DNA of 64,000 nt. Origin: Cetobacterium ceti (GTDB taxonomy: Bacteria; Fusobacteriota; Fusobacteriia; Fusobacteriales; Fusobacteriaceae). The stretch covers positions 62,001 through 126,000 of the forward strand of contig NZ_FUWX01000005.1 of NCBI RefSeq assembly GCF_900167275.1, read 5' to 3'. This document shows, one piece after another, positions 35,496 through 45,053 of the stretch; position 1 is the first letter of the stretch, and each line of letters starts with the position of its first letter. The notes under the pieces are model-generated. The model searched no databases. It saw only the letters and a program-made list of their open reading frames with translations, and was not told where the DNA came from. The position numbers were made by a program, and so were the translations under genes.

Positions 35496-35537
35496 AAACC
35501 ACCAACTTAGGTTTATCACTTTCAATTGGTGGTTTTT
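35496..35537. terminator. Terminator after typA
   Basis: AACCACCAA/TTGGTGGTT stem (35497-35505 with 35526-35534) enclosing a 20-base loop, followed by T-rich DNA on both sides. Confidence 0.75.
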
Positions 35538-35550
35538 ATTTTATTATTAA

Positions 35551-37353
35551 TTATCTATTTTTTCTTCTGTCAGCTTCTTTTAAGAATTTCTTTCTCATTC
35601 TGATATTTACTGGTGTAATTTCAACTAATTCATCATCAGCAACATAATCTAAAGCTTGCTCAAGAGTAAATCTTCTTGGTGGTGCTAATTTAACAGAATC
35701 ATCACTTCCTGCAGCTCTCATATTTGTTAATTTTTTAGTTTTACATACGTTTACTACTAGGTCATTTTCTCTGTTGTGTTCTCCAACAATCATACCCTCA
35801 TAAACATCTACACCTGGATCTAAGAACATAACTCCTCTATCTTGTAATCCATTTAATGCGTAAGGAATAGTTTTTCCTTGCTCTAAAGAAATTAAAACTC
35901 CCTTAGGTCTTGTAGGAATTTCTCCCTTGTAAATTTCGAAGTCATAGAATGAGTGGTTTAAGATTCCTGATCCCTTAGTATCAGTTAAGAATTCATTTCT
36001 AAATCCGATTAATCCTCTTGCAGGTACCTTGAACTCAAGTCTAGTATAACCATCTGTTCCTGGTTGCATAGAAACCATTTCTCCCTTTCTAATTCCCATT
36101 TTCTCAATTACAACACCTGTAAATTGATCTTCAACGTCTACTAAAGCTAATTCGATTGGCTCATGTTTAACTCCATCGATATCTTTGAATAGAACTCTTG
36201 GTTTTGAAACTTGAATTTCAAATCCTTCTCTTCTCATATTCTCTAATAATATAGATAATTGAAGTTCTCCTCTTCCTTTAACAACAAAGGCGTCAGGACT
36301 TTCTGTAGCTTCTACTCTCATACTTACGTTAGTTTGTAATTCTTTTTGTAATCTATCCCAGATATTTCTAGAAGTTATGAATTTACCTTCTTTTCCAGCA
36401 AATGGAGAATCATTTACTTGGAATGTCATTGCAAGTGTAGGCTCATCAATGTCAATTACTGGTAAAGCGATTGGCTCGTTTACATCTGCTAAAGTTTCTC
36501 CGATGTCAACTTGCTCCATACCAGCTATTGAGATTATATCTCCAGCAAAAGCTTCTTGAATTTCTACTCTTTTTAGTCCTTCATAACCATAAAGAACTGA
36601 AGCCTTTCCTTTGATCATTTTTCCATCTCTTTTTATTAACATAACTTCTTGGTTTCTCTTAATAGAACCATTCATAATTCTTCCAACTGCTAATTTACCT
36701 ACATAGTTATCATACTCAAGGTTTGTAATTAGGAATTGAAGAGGTTTATTGATATCTCCCTCAGGATCTTCAACGTGCTCTAATATAGTTTCAAATAATG
36801 GTTGCATATTGTCAGATTTATCTTCTAACTCTTTCATTGCATATCCATTTTTTCCAGAAGCATATACTACTGGGAATTCAAGTTGTAAATCATTTGCATT
36901 TAACTCAATGAATAAATCGTAAACCATGTATAAAACCTCTTCTGGTCTTGATCCTGGTCTATCAACTTTATTGATTACAACTATTGGTCTATGTCCTTGC
37001 TCTAAAGCTTTCTTAAGAACATATTTTGTTTGAGGCATTGGACCTTCAAATGCGTCAACTAGTAAAATTACACTGTCAACCATTTTCATGATTCTTTGAA
37101 CCTCTCCTCCGAAGTCCGCGTGTCCTGGAGTATCTATTATATTAATTTTATAATCTTTGTAGTGAACTGAAGCATTTTTAGAGAATATTGTGATTCCTCT
37201 TTCTCTTTCAATATCATTTGAGTCCATTACTCTTTCTGCTACTTTTTCTAACTCGTGGGCAGCGAAAACACCAGCTTGTCTTAATAGACAGTCAACTACA
37301 GTTGTTTTACCGTGGTCAACGTGGGCAATTATCGCTATGTTTTTAATTTTCAT
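35551..37353 (-). CDS. typA: Ribosome-associated GTPase TypA/BipA
   Basis: A 600-residue translational GTPase of the EF-G/LepA group that helps 50S assembly under stress. G1 AHVDHGKTT, G2 RERGITI, G3 DTPGHADFGG and G4 NKVD are visible near the N terminus. Domain II, domain III/V and the BipA-specific C terminus (GLIGFRNEFLTDTKGSG) follow. Length is normal. Codon use appears richer in G and C than its neighbours, typical of a highly expressed gene. Confidence 0.98.
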   Translation of the reverse strand: MKIKNIAIIAHVDHGKTTVVDCLLRQAGVFAAHELEKVAERVMDSNDIERERGITIFSKNASVHYKDYKINIIDTPGHADFGGEVQRIMKMVDSVILLVDAFEGPMPQTKYVLKKALEQGHRPIVVINKVDRPGSRPEEVLYMVYDLFIELNANDLQLEFPVVYASGKNGYAMKELEDKSDNMQPLFETILEHVEDPEGDINKPLQFLITNLEYDNYVGKLAVGRIMNGSIKRNQEVMLIKRDGKMIKGKASVLYGYEGLKRVEIQEAFAGDIISIAGMEQVDIGETLADVNEPIALPVIDIDEPTLAMTFQVNDSPFAGKEGKFITSRNIWDRLQKELQTNVSMRVEATESPDAFVVKGRGELQLSILLENMRREGFEIQVSKPRVLFKDIDGVKHEPIELALVDVEDQFTGVVIEKMGIRKGEMVSMQPGTDGYTRLEFKVPARGLIGFRNEFLTDTKGSGILNHSFYDFEIYKGEIPTRPKGVLISLEQGKTIPYALNGLQDRGVMFLDPGVDVYEGMIVGEHNRENDLVVNVCKTKKLTNMRAAGSDDSVKLAPPRRFTLEQALDYVADDELVEITPVNIRMRKKFLKEADRRKNR

Positions 37354-37373
37354 AGTTCGTTCCTCTCTATATA

Positions 37374-38231
37374 TTAATAATATTTGTAACCTTTAAGTAA
37401 TCCCTTGGTAACTTCACCAAGTCCCATAAAGTTCCCTTCACAGTATACTCTATATTTACCTTCTGATTTTTTAGTTCTTACTCTTTGTCCATTTAAAAAC
37501 AAAGTCTTGTCCTTACCAGAATCGATAGTTACCTTTTCAAAATTAAAATAATCTTCTACACTTCTTATGAACTTCAAATTATTTTCTGCCATTAATTCTT
37601 CAATTTCTTCTAAAGTAAAACTTTTTTCTAAATTTTCATGACCTACTTCAGTTCTTCTAAGTCCACTCATAGTTGCAAAAGTTTCTAAATCTCTTCCTAA
37701 ATCATCAATTAAAGATCTAATATAAGTTCCCTTTGATACTTTGCAAAGTATTTTTCCCTTTACTCCATCAAACTCTAAAATTTCTAATTTACTTATTCTT
37801 ACAGGTCTTTTAGCTCTTTCAATTTCCTTACCTTCTCTAGCTAATTCATAAAGTTTTTTTCCATCAACTTTTATAGCTGAGTACATTGGCGGAACTTGTT
37901 CTATGTCTCCCATAAATTTACTTAGAGATTTTTCCAAATCCTCTTTTGATACATGGAATTTTTCAACTTTTTCCAAAATCTTACCCTCTGTATCATAAGT
38001 GTCTGTTCTATATCCAAGATCAAAATCTGCTATATAGGTCTTGTCATAGGCCTCAATATCTTGAGCTAATTTTGTAGCTCTACCTACACAAATTACCAAT
38101 ACTCCAGTTGCTAATGGGTCTAAAGTACCAGTATGTCCTATTCTTCTTTCTTTTAAAATTTTTCTTAATTTTCTTATAACGTCAAAGGAAGTAATTCCTG
38201 TTGGTTTATCAATCGTTATAATTCCTTCCAA
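37374..38231 (-). CDS. truB: tRNA pseudouridine-55 synthase
   Basis: A 285-residue enzyme making pseudouridine 55 in the T loop of tRNAs. GHTGTLDPLATGVLVI includes the catalytic aspartate, followed by KTYIADFDLGYRTDTYDTEG and YSAIKVDGKKLYELAREG. The C-terminal PUA-like part is short. A TTG at 38231, nine bases after GGAG (38244-38241), gives the family-typical start EGIITIDKPTGITS; the ATG at 38246 lacks a good ribosome binding site. It is followed closely by typA. Confidence 0.95.
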   Translation of the reverse strand: MEGIITIDKPTGITSFDVIRKLRKILKERRIGHTGTLDPLATGVLVICVGRATKLAQDIEAYDKTYIADFDLGYRTDTYDTEGKILEKVEKFHVSKEDLEKSLSKFMGDIEQVPPMYSAIKVDGKKLYELAREGKEIERAKRPVRISKLEILEFDGVKGKILCKVSKGTYIRSLIDDLGRDLETFATMSGLRRTEVGHENLEKSFTLEEIEELMAENNLKFIRSVEDYFNFEKVTIDSGKDKTLFLNGQRVRTKKSEGKYRVYCEGNFMGLGEVTKGLLKGYKYY

Positions 38232-38263
38232 AAGAATCAACTCCATTCTTAAATTCAGACTAT

Positions 38264-38292
38264 ATTATATCATATGCAATACATTTTTTGAA
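38264..38292 (-). promoter_or_regulatory. Promoter of truB-typA
   Basis: TTCAAA (38292-38287), a 17-base spacer and consensus TATAAT (38269-38264) with a TGA extension on the minus strand. Confidence 0.65.
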
Positions 38293-38304
38293 CAGAGTTT
38301 TTTT

Positions 38305-39810
38305 TTAAAGTTTATAATTATTGCTAGGACTCCATAAAAGGTACTCATTTACCCCTAAATCCTTCATGGCTTTAACCTGTTCTTGTATCTGTTTTGGCCC
38401 ATAATTTATATGTCCTTTTACCCATGTTGCAGTAAAAGCTTGAATCCAAGGTCTAACTATTGCAGGATGATCTATATTTTCATTTCTATTTATAGAATCT
38501 CTTGTTGAATAGTATATTGTTTTATATGGATTTGCATCTGGAACTTTAATTCCATAAGCTCCCTGTCCATAATGACTTGGATATTGCATAGGACACATAT
38601 AATCTACTACAGAACTCATGGCTTCCCAATACTGTCCTAATCCCATATCATCTGAGAATGTTCCAATTTGTCCATAAGTATCTGCACTTATATAAACCCC
38701 TAAAGGAGATAATTTTTTTCTAGCATATTTCAAATATTTTTGTATAGTTTCTGGTTTAGATTCATTAGCTACATTTCTATAATCTAAAAACTTATCTAGT
38801 TTTCCTCCATTTGAAGCTGGGAATCTAACATAATCAAATTGAACTTCATTAAATCCAACCTTGGCAGCCTGTTCAGCCACAGCTATATTATAAGCCCATA
38901 GATTTCTATCATGAGGAGAAACCCATATTATCCCGTCACTATTTGTAAATGGTTTTCCAGTTTCTTTTTTAATAATAGCCTTATCTGGATTGCTTTTAGC
39001 ATAATTAGGATCTTTAAATGAAACTATTCTAGCTATTGTATAAATATTATTTTCTTTTAACTTTTTCATAATAGGTTCTATATCTTTAATTGGATTGTAT
39101 TTATTTGCTCTAGGATTATATTTTTCCATTCCTGGCATTTTCCAAAGTAAAGTTCCATTATCATCTTTCACATCTATTACAAAGGCATTTATTTCAGAAG
39201 TGTTAGCTAATTTTATAAGTTTATTTAATTTTCTTTCACTTCCCATTGTATATATATTTAAATATATTCCCTTTACATCAACTCTTGGATTATTTGCATA
39301 TTCTTTTAATCCTTTATTATAATTAAAATCTAGTCCAGACCATGATTTAGGAAGAGTATCCTTCAAAGAATCAGAAACCATATCACTTCTAATCCATCCC
39401 TCTTTATCCTTTAAATCATTTATATACTTCACTTTTATCCAAGTATATTTTTCAATTTTTTCTCTTTTTAAAATAGAAACTCTAGTCCCTTTACTTAAAG
39501 TATCTATAACTTTTTTATCTTTTAAGTTATCATATACTCTAACACGATGGCTATTTACATAATGATAATTTTTTTTTATAGATTCTTTTTTAATTTCTTG
39601 CTCTACTAATAATTTCTCTGGTACCTTTTTCATTTCACTAATTTCTGCTCCATGAGCTTGTTGAGAAAATAAATCTAACTTAATTTCCTCTTTTACTTTT
39701 AAAGGTTCCTTAGGTTTACTATGACCAAAAGAAACATAAATAATTCCTACAAATAAACAAACTATAATTGTTAAAAAACTACTAAATCTTTTTTTGCTTC
39801 TAATTCTCAC
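38305..39810 (-). CDS. Exported glycoside-hydrolase-like protein (DUF4015) with SH3b domain
   Basis: A 501-residue protein with an N-terminal membrane anchor or signal (FSSFLTIIVCLFVGIIYVSFG). Residues about 80-145 form a bacterial SH3 domain (VRVYDNLKDKKVIDTLSKGT, WIKVKYI, GWIRSDMV). The rest is a TIM-barrel-like DUF4015 domain with VKGIYLNIYTMGS, AFVIDVKDDNGTLLW, EVQFDYVRFP and VVDYMCPMQYPSHY, the acidic residues of the putative active site. It probably acts on a cell-envelope or external polysaccharide; the substrate is unknown. The start is GTG at 39810 close behind GGAGGG. Confidence 0.85.
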   Translation of the reverse strand: MRIRSKKRFSSFLTIIVCLFVGIIYVSFGHSKPKEPLKVKEEIKLDLFSQQAHGAEISEMKKVPEKLLVEQEIKKESIKKNYHYVNSHRVRVYDNLKDKKVIDTLSKGTRVSILKREKIEKYTWIKVKYINDLKDKEGWIRSDMVSDSLKDTLPKSWSGLDFNYNKGLKEYANNPRVDVKGIYLNIYTMGSERKLNKLIKLANTSEINAFVIDVKDDNGTLLWKMPGMEKYNPRANKYNPIKDIEPIMKKLKENNIYTIARIVSFKDPNYAKSNPDKAIIKKETGKPFTNSDGIIWVSPHDRNLWAYNIAVAEQAAKVGFNEVQFDYVRFPASNGGKLDKFLDYRNVANESKPETIQKYLKYARKKLSPLGVYISADTYGQIGTFSDDMGLGQYWEAMSSVVDYMCPMQYPSHYGQGAYGIKVPDANPYKTIYYSTRDSINRNENIDHPAIVRPWIQAFTATWVKGHINYGPKQIQEQVKAMKDLGVNEYLLWSPSNNYKL

Positions 39811-39946
39811 ATGTCCCTCCGATTTGGTTTTTTATTTTTTATTCACTAGTATATAAAATAACATTTTTTTTACACTTTTACTAGAAAAAACTATACCTCT
39901 CTGTTAGAATTTATTTAGCATATAAATATATAAAAGGAGCGTTCCT

Positions 39947-42715
39947 ATGAATTTTAAAAAATTTTATTTTTTATTTATTTTTTTACTTTACTCTACCATA
40001 GGTTTTGGAACTTCCCTTGAAGATTCTAAAAATCTTTTAGAGGGTACTTTACCAAATGGATTACACTATTATATTTTAAAAAATGAAAAGCCTGAAAACA
40101 GAGCCTCTCTAAATTTAGTTGTAAGTTCTGGTTCTTTAAATGAGGAAGATGACCAACAAGGATTAGCCCATTTCTTAGAACATATGGCCTTTAATGGTAC
40201 TACAAAATATAAAAAAAATGACCTAATAAAATATTTACAATCTTTAGGTTTAGATTTCGGCGGAGATTTAAATGCCTATACTAGTTTTGGAGAAACAGTT
40301 TATAAGCTTCAAGTTCCCACAAGTGAAAAAGACTTAGATACAGGCCTTGAGGTATTGAGAGAATGGGCTTCTGAGATTACTCTTGATCCAAAAGCTATAG
40401 ACAATGAAAAAGGAGTTATTCTTGAAGAATGGCGTCTTAGACAGGGGTTAACCCAAAGAATCGGAGATATTCAAAAGAAAATATTATTTGGTAATTCTAG
40501 ATATTTTCATAGATTTCCAATTGGTCTTCCTGAAAATATTAAAAGTGCCAATCATAATTTATTGAATAGTTATTATAAAAAATGGTATCAACCTAGAAAT
40601 ATGGCAGTTATAGCCGTAGGAGACTTTGATCCTAATATGGTTGAAAGTATTATTAAAAAATATTTTAACTATAAAGGTGATGATAACTTTACTTCTGGAG
40701 TTAATTATACCATTGAAAATAATTTTAAAAAATCTACTACTATTTTCACCGATCCTGAAATAACAGGAGTTTCCCTTAATTTTATTTGTCAAAGTAAAAA
40801 TGCTCCAGTTAATACAATGGACACTTTAAAAAAATCTATTGCAAGAGATCTATATTTAGGAATTTTAAATACACAATTTTCAATAATTTCTAAGGAAAAT
40901 AACTCTCCTATTATAAATGGTGGAGGCTATTCATATAATATTGGGAAAAAAGATAGATTCAATATGATTTCCTTAGATTTAAGAGAAAATGATATTACTT
41001 CTGGAATTGAAAAGGGATATTCTTTAGTTAAGTATTTAGGAACAAAACTTATCTCTTTAGAAACATTAAATTTAGAAAAAACTGATTATCTCTCTGGAAT
41101 TAAAAATTTTGTAAAAAATAAAAAAAGTATTCAAAATAATACCTATATTGATATGATAAAAAATAAATATTTATATGGGGATACTTTTATCAATCCTGAA
41201 GACGAATTATCTTTAACTGAAAATATTTTAAAAACAATTACCCCTGAAGATATTGAAAATATTGCCAAGGAATTCTATCAAGAAAATACTGCTATTTTCC
41301 TAATTGCTCCTGAAAAAGATAATTTAAATATTCCTTCAAAAGAAGACATTGATTCTGTAATTGATAAAATTAGATCTTCATCCCTCGATAATTTAACATT
41401 AAATAATTCTTTACCAAAATTAGAGAAATTAAATTTAGTTCCTGGAAAAATAATTACTACTGATTCTACTAAAGATTGTACTATTTATACTCTTTCTAAC
41501 GGTATAAAAGTTTATTATAAACATACTGATTTTGATAAGGATAAAATTTCTATAAGATTATTTAAAGAGGAGGGAAGCTCAAATGAAGACTATGATAACT
41601 ATATAAATTCTATTGTAGCTCCATATTTAATAAGTAATTCTGGTATTGGAAACTTAACCTCTGATCAAATGGAAATTTTTATGAAGGGAAAAAATTTCTC
41701 AGTTACTCCATATATAACTGACTATGAAGAGGGATTTTATATTAATAGCGATATGGAAAATTTAGGTTTATCTCTTGATTTCTTTAGACTTATGATAAAT
41801 AATCCTAAAATTGACAAAGATATTTTTAATAACCTTATGAATCAACTTAAAGAAGAAGTTAAAAATAAATATAATTCTCCTAAAGCACTATATAGAGATA
41901 AAGTTTCTTCTATTTTAAGTAATAATAATCCTAGAAGAAAATCCTTAGATGAATCCGATTTAAGTAAAATATCTGAAGCAAAAGTTTTAAATATTTTTAA
42001 AAAGAAATTTAATAATTTTAATAATTATAAGATCGTTATTGTTGGTTCTTTAAATGATACTGAAGCTAGAAATGAAATCACAAAATATTTTGCATCTTTA
42101 CCAGTTAAAAGTGAAAATAATAAACCACAGCCTCTTGGAATAACATTTCCTAAAAATATCATAAAGGATTCAGTAACAAAAGGTGTAGATAAAAAAGCAA
42201 CTGTTACATTAGTTTATCCATACGAAGGAACATATTCTAATGAAAATAGAACTCTATATAATGCTTCTTCAAAAATTTTAGATATGATTTTAATTGAAGA
42301 AATAAGAGAAAAATTAGGTGGAGTTTACTCTATTTACTCTGTTCCTGATTTAGAACCATATAATTATGGAGAAAATAGTTTGAAAATATTTTTTAGTACC
42401 AAGGTATCTAGAACTGAAGAAATTACAGAAGCAACTAAAACTGTAGTTGATAATTTTATAAATGGAAAAATAGATCAGAAAAAAATAGATGATATTATAA
42501 CTAATTATAAATTAACATATGAAACAGCTATTAGAAAAAATCAATATTGGTCACAATATCTTTATAAAAAATCTTTTATACCTGATTATAAAGTTTTAAC
42601 TCCAAAGGAGTATAACTCTTTTATAAATTATGAAAATATGGTAAAATTTTTAAAAACTGCGGTGAATAAAGATAATTATATCCAAATTACACTGCTACCA
42701 GAAAGGGAGGAATAA
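39947..42715 (+). CDS. Exported M16 family zinc metalloprotease
   Basis: A 922-residue pitrilysin-type peptidase with a signal peptide (FYFLFIFLLYSTIGFG). The inverted zinc motif H75-FL-E78-H79 lies in GLAHFLEHMAFNG, and the distal zinc glutamate is in DNEKGVILEEW near residue 155. The full protein carries four M16-type domains, as in PqqL-like periplasmic proteases, with the inactive half (RLFKEEGSSNEDY, LGGVYSIYSVPDLEP) at the C terminus. It likely degrades peptides in the periplasm. DUF1904 follows after one base. Confidence 0.93.
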   Translation: MNFKKFYFLFIFLLYSTIGFGTSLEDSKNLLEGTLPNGLHYYILKNEKPENRASLNLVVSSGSLNEEDDQQGLAHFLEHMAFNGTTKYKKNDLIKYLQSLGLDFGGDLNAYTSFGETVYKLQVPTSEKDLDTGLEVLREWASEITLDPKAIDNEKGVILEEWRLRQGLTQRIGDIQKKILFGNSRYFHRFPIGLPENIKSANHNLLNSYYKKWYQPRNMAVIAVGDFDPNMVESIIKKYFNYKGDDNFTSGVNYTIENNFKKSTTIFTDPEITGVSLNFICQSKNAPVNTMDTLKKSIARDLYLGILNTQFSIISKENNSPIINGGGYSYNIGKKDRFNMISLDLRENDITSGIEKGYSLVKYLGTKLISLETLNLEKTDYLSGIKNFVKNKKSIQNNTYIDMIKNKYLYGDTFINPEDELSLTENILKTITPEDIENIAKEFYQENTAIFLIAPEKDNLNIPSKEDIDSVIDKIRSSSLDNLTLNNSLPKLEKLNLVPGKIITTDSTKDCTIYTLSNGIKVYYKHTDFDKDKISIRLFKEEGSSNEDYDNYINSIVAPYLISNSGIGNLTSDQMEIFMKGKNFSVTPYITDYEEGFYINSDMENLGLSLDFFRLMINNPKIDKDIFNNLMNQLKEEVKNKYNSPKALYRDKVSSILSNNNPRRKSLDESDLSKISEAKVLNIFKKKFNNFNNYKIVIVGSLNDTEARNEITKYFASLPVKSENNKPQPLGITFPKNIIKDSVTKGVDKKATVTLVYPYEGTYSNENRTLYNASSKILDMILIEEIREKLGGVYSIYSVPDLEPYNYGENSLKIFFSTKVSRTEEITEATKTVVDNFINGKIDQKKIDDIITNYKLTYETAIRKNQYWSQYLYKKSFIPDYKVLTPKEYNSFINYENMVKFLKTAVNKDNYIQITLLPEREE

Positions 42716-42716
42716 A

Positions 42717-43046
42717 ATGCCACACTTAACATTTAGAGGTATTGATAAAAAAGCACTTATAGAAAATTCTAAAACTTTAGTAGATGAATTAACAGTTCTT
42801 GTAGGTTGTGATAGAACTTGGTTTACTATTGAACACAGAGAAACTGAATTTATTTTTGATGGAAATATCATTCCTGGATTTACTTTTGTAGATATGGCTT
42901 GGTTTGATCGTGGACAAGAAGTTCAAGATAAAGTTGCTATTGCTATTACAGACTTTTGTAAAAAGTTTAACAATGGAAAAGATACTACTGTAGTTTTCCA
43001 TTTACTAAAAGAAAATACTTATTATGAAAATGGAGCTCATTTCTAA
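42717..43046 (+). CDS. DUF1904 family protein
   Basis: A 109-residue protein starting MPHLTFRGIDKKAL, with FTIEHRETEFIFDG and FVDMAWFDRGQEVQDKVA, which match the DUF1904 family, thought to have a tautomerase-like fold. The N-terminal proline after Met agrees with that comparison. Function unknown. It sits one base after the M16 protease gene with its own GGAGG. Confidence 0.8.
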   Translation: MPHLTFRGIDKKALIENSKTLVDELTVLVGCDRTWFTIEHRETEFIFDGNIIPGFTFVDMAWFDRGQEVQDKVAIAITDFCKKFNNGKDTTVVFHLLKENTYYENGAHF

Positions 43047-43060
43047 TTATTCAAAAAACA

Positions 43061-43099
43061 AAAAGTGCCGAGATAGATAATTATCTCTGCACTTTTTTT
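43061..43099 (+). terminator. Terminator after the M16-DUF1904 operon
   Basis: AGTGC/GCACT plus GAGATA/TATCTC arms separated by one mismatch (43064-43075 with 43082-43093), followed by seven T. Confidence 0.9.
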
Positions 43100-43100
43100 A

Positions 43101-45053
43101 TCACTTTATTCTTTCTTTTATCAATCCTTTTCTATAGGCACATAATAAATTTTGTAAATCTATTATCTGTTCCTTAATCCCCCGACCTACATCTGTATCT
43201 CCTACTCTTATTCTATCTATACTTCTATCTATAGTCACAGTTGTAGAGTGTATGTCTAGACAATTTTTTATGGCATTCTCCCTAGATGTAAAGGGCTCAT
43301 GAGCTACTATTCTAAGTGTTTGAGAGTTATATACTAAAGTATATCCTCCTATTCCTGTCTTATCTTGATAAGCTCTTGAATATCCTCCATCTATTACCAA
43401 AACTTTTCCCTTAGCCTTTATTGGATTCTCCCCATCCTTTGACTTTACAGGTACATGTCCATTTATAATTCGAGAGGTTCTCTTACTTAAAGCAAAATCT
43501 TCTAAAATATTTTCATATATTTTTTCATTTTCATAAAAATCATAATAATGGTTTTTTATTTCCTTATGAGTACTTTTATCATCTACAAAATATCTTTCAA
43601 AGGTTTTCATGGAATTTTTTCCAAAAAGTGGAGAATATTTTCCACACCAAAAATACCAGAAATAATCTCTATATATTTTTACATCCTCACACTTTCCAAA
43701 ATATCCTTTTCTGCATATGGCATCACAAATATCGAAGTATTCCTTTCCTTTAACTTTTTTATTAAGAATCTCTATCTCTTCCATATTGCCATTTTTATCT
43801 AGAGGTACACATCCATGATATAATAAATTTCCATTATATTTTAAATACATACTACCCTTTGCAAATAGAAAACTAATATGATTTTGTAGCTTTTCACTTC
43901 TTAGAAAACTATTTTGTAGTTTCACTATTATTTCATTTTCCTCTTCACTTAATTTATAAGGATTATTTCTATCAATAGTTGGAAAATTTTTGTCATTTAA
44001 TTTATATAATTTCCCATCTAATTCTATTTCAAAAGTATCATAATTAATTTTATCTAAAAGAGCTCTATTCTCCATATTAAAATGAGGATTCTCCCCTATT
44101 ATTTTCCCCTCTATTTTAAATTGAATTATTGAAATAGCCTTATGCATTTTACTTATTAGCTTTATATCTCGCTCTCGATACTTTGAATTATCCTTTGGAA
44201 TAAAGTTTAAACACTCATCATCTTTATATACATCCATTGCAAAAGTTGCTAAGGGTAATAAATTTATGCCATAAACATCCTCTAATATCTCTCTATTAGA
44301 ATATCTAGTGCATATTCTTACCACATTAGCTATACAACCAATTTCCCCTGCTCCTGCTCCCATCCATAAAATATCATGATTTCCCCATTGAATATCAACA
44401 TGTTTATGTTTTTTAAGCTTATCTAAAACAAGGTTAGGTGCTGGTCCCCTATCGTAAATGTCCCCTACTATATGAAGACGATCTACAACCAATCTTTGAA
44501 TAACATTTCCCAATGCCTCTACAAAATATTTACCTCTACCTATGGAAATTATAGTTTCAATAATTTCATCCACATATTCTAATTTATTTGGTACTCCATC
44601 TCTTTCATAAAGTAATTCTTGAATTATATATGCAAAATCTTCTGGTAAACTTTTTCTTACCTTTGAGCTAGTATATTTAGATGATACTACTCTTAAAATT
44701 TTTAAAAGTCTATCTATGGTTATCCTATACCACTCTTCAATATTTATTTCTCTTTTTTCAATTTCTTCTATTTTCTCTTTTGGATAATAAATTACAGTAG
44801 CTAACTGTCTTTTTTCATCATCCCTTAGACTCCTAGAAAAAATTTCTTCTATTTTTTCCTTTATGGCTCCAGATCCATTTTTTAAAACATGGCTAAATGC
44901 TTCAAATTCTCCATGAATATCCGATATAAAGTGTTCTGTTCCCTTGGGTAAGTTAAGTATTGCTTTTAAATTTATTATTTCTGTTGCAGTAGATGCAATG
45001 GTTGGAAATTTTTGACCCAATAATTCCAAATATTTTAAGTCTTTATCCTTCAT
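43101..45053 (-). CDS. fbp: Fructose-1,6-bisphosphatase class III
   Basis: A roughly 650-residue metallophosphatase of gluconeogenesis, homologous to Bacillus subtilis Fbp. TEIINLKAILNLPKGTEHF, ISDIHGEFEAF, VGDIYDRGPAPN, WGNHDILWMGAGAG and INGHVPVKSKDGENP carry the metal-binding residues. The start is ATG at 45053 or TTG at 45062, the latter nine codon-positions closer to an AAGGT; either overlaps the upstream PPDK-fragment gene (by 11 or 20 bases), so translation is coupled. It lies in an operon with a CcpN-like regulator. Confidence 0.96.
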   Translation of the reverse strand: MKDKDLKYLELLGQKFPTIASTATEIINLKAILNLPKGTEHFISDIHGEFEAFSHVLKNGSGAIKEKIEEIFSRSLRDDEKRQLATVIYYPKEKIEEIEKREINIEEWYRITIDRLLKILRVVSSKYTSSKVRKSLPEDFAYIIQELLYERDGVPNKLEYVDEIIETIISIGRGKYFVEALGNVIQRLVVDRLHIVGDIYDRGPAPNLVLDKLKKHKHVDIQWGNHDILWMGAGAGEIGCIANVVRICTRYSNREILEDVYGINLLPLATFAMDVYKDDECLNFIPKDNSKYRERDIKLISKMHKAISIIQFKIEGKIIGENPHFNMENRALLDKINYDTFEIELDGKLYKLNDKNFPTIDRNNPYKLSEEENEIIVKLQNSFLRSEKLQNHISFLFAKGSMYLKYNGNLLYHGCVPLDKNGNMEEIEILNKKVKGKEYFDICDAICRKGYFGKCEDVKIYRDYFWYFWCGKYSPLFGKNSMKTFERYFVDDKSTHKEIKNHYYDFYENEKIYENILEDFALSKRTSRIINGHVPVKSKDGENPIKAKGKVLVIDGGYSRAYQDKTGIGGYTLVYNSQTLRIVAHEPFTSRENAIKNCLDIHSTTVTIDRSIDRIRVGDTDVGRGIKEQIIDLQNLLCAYRKGLIKERIK

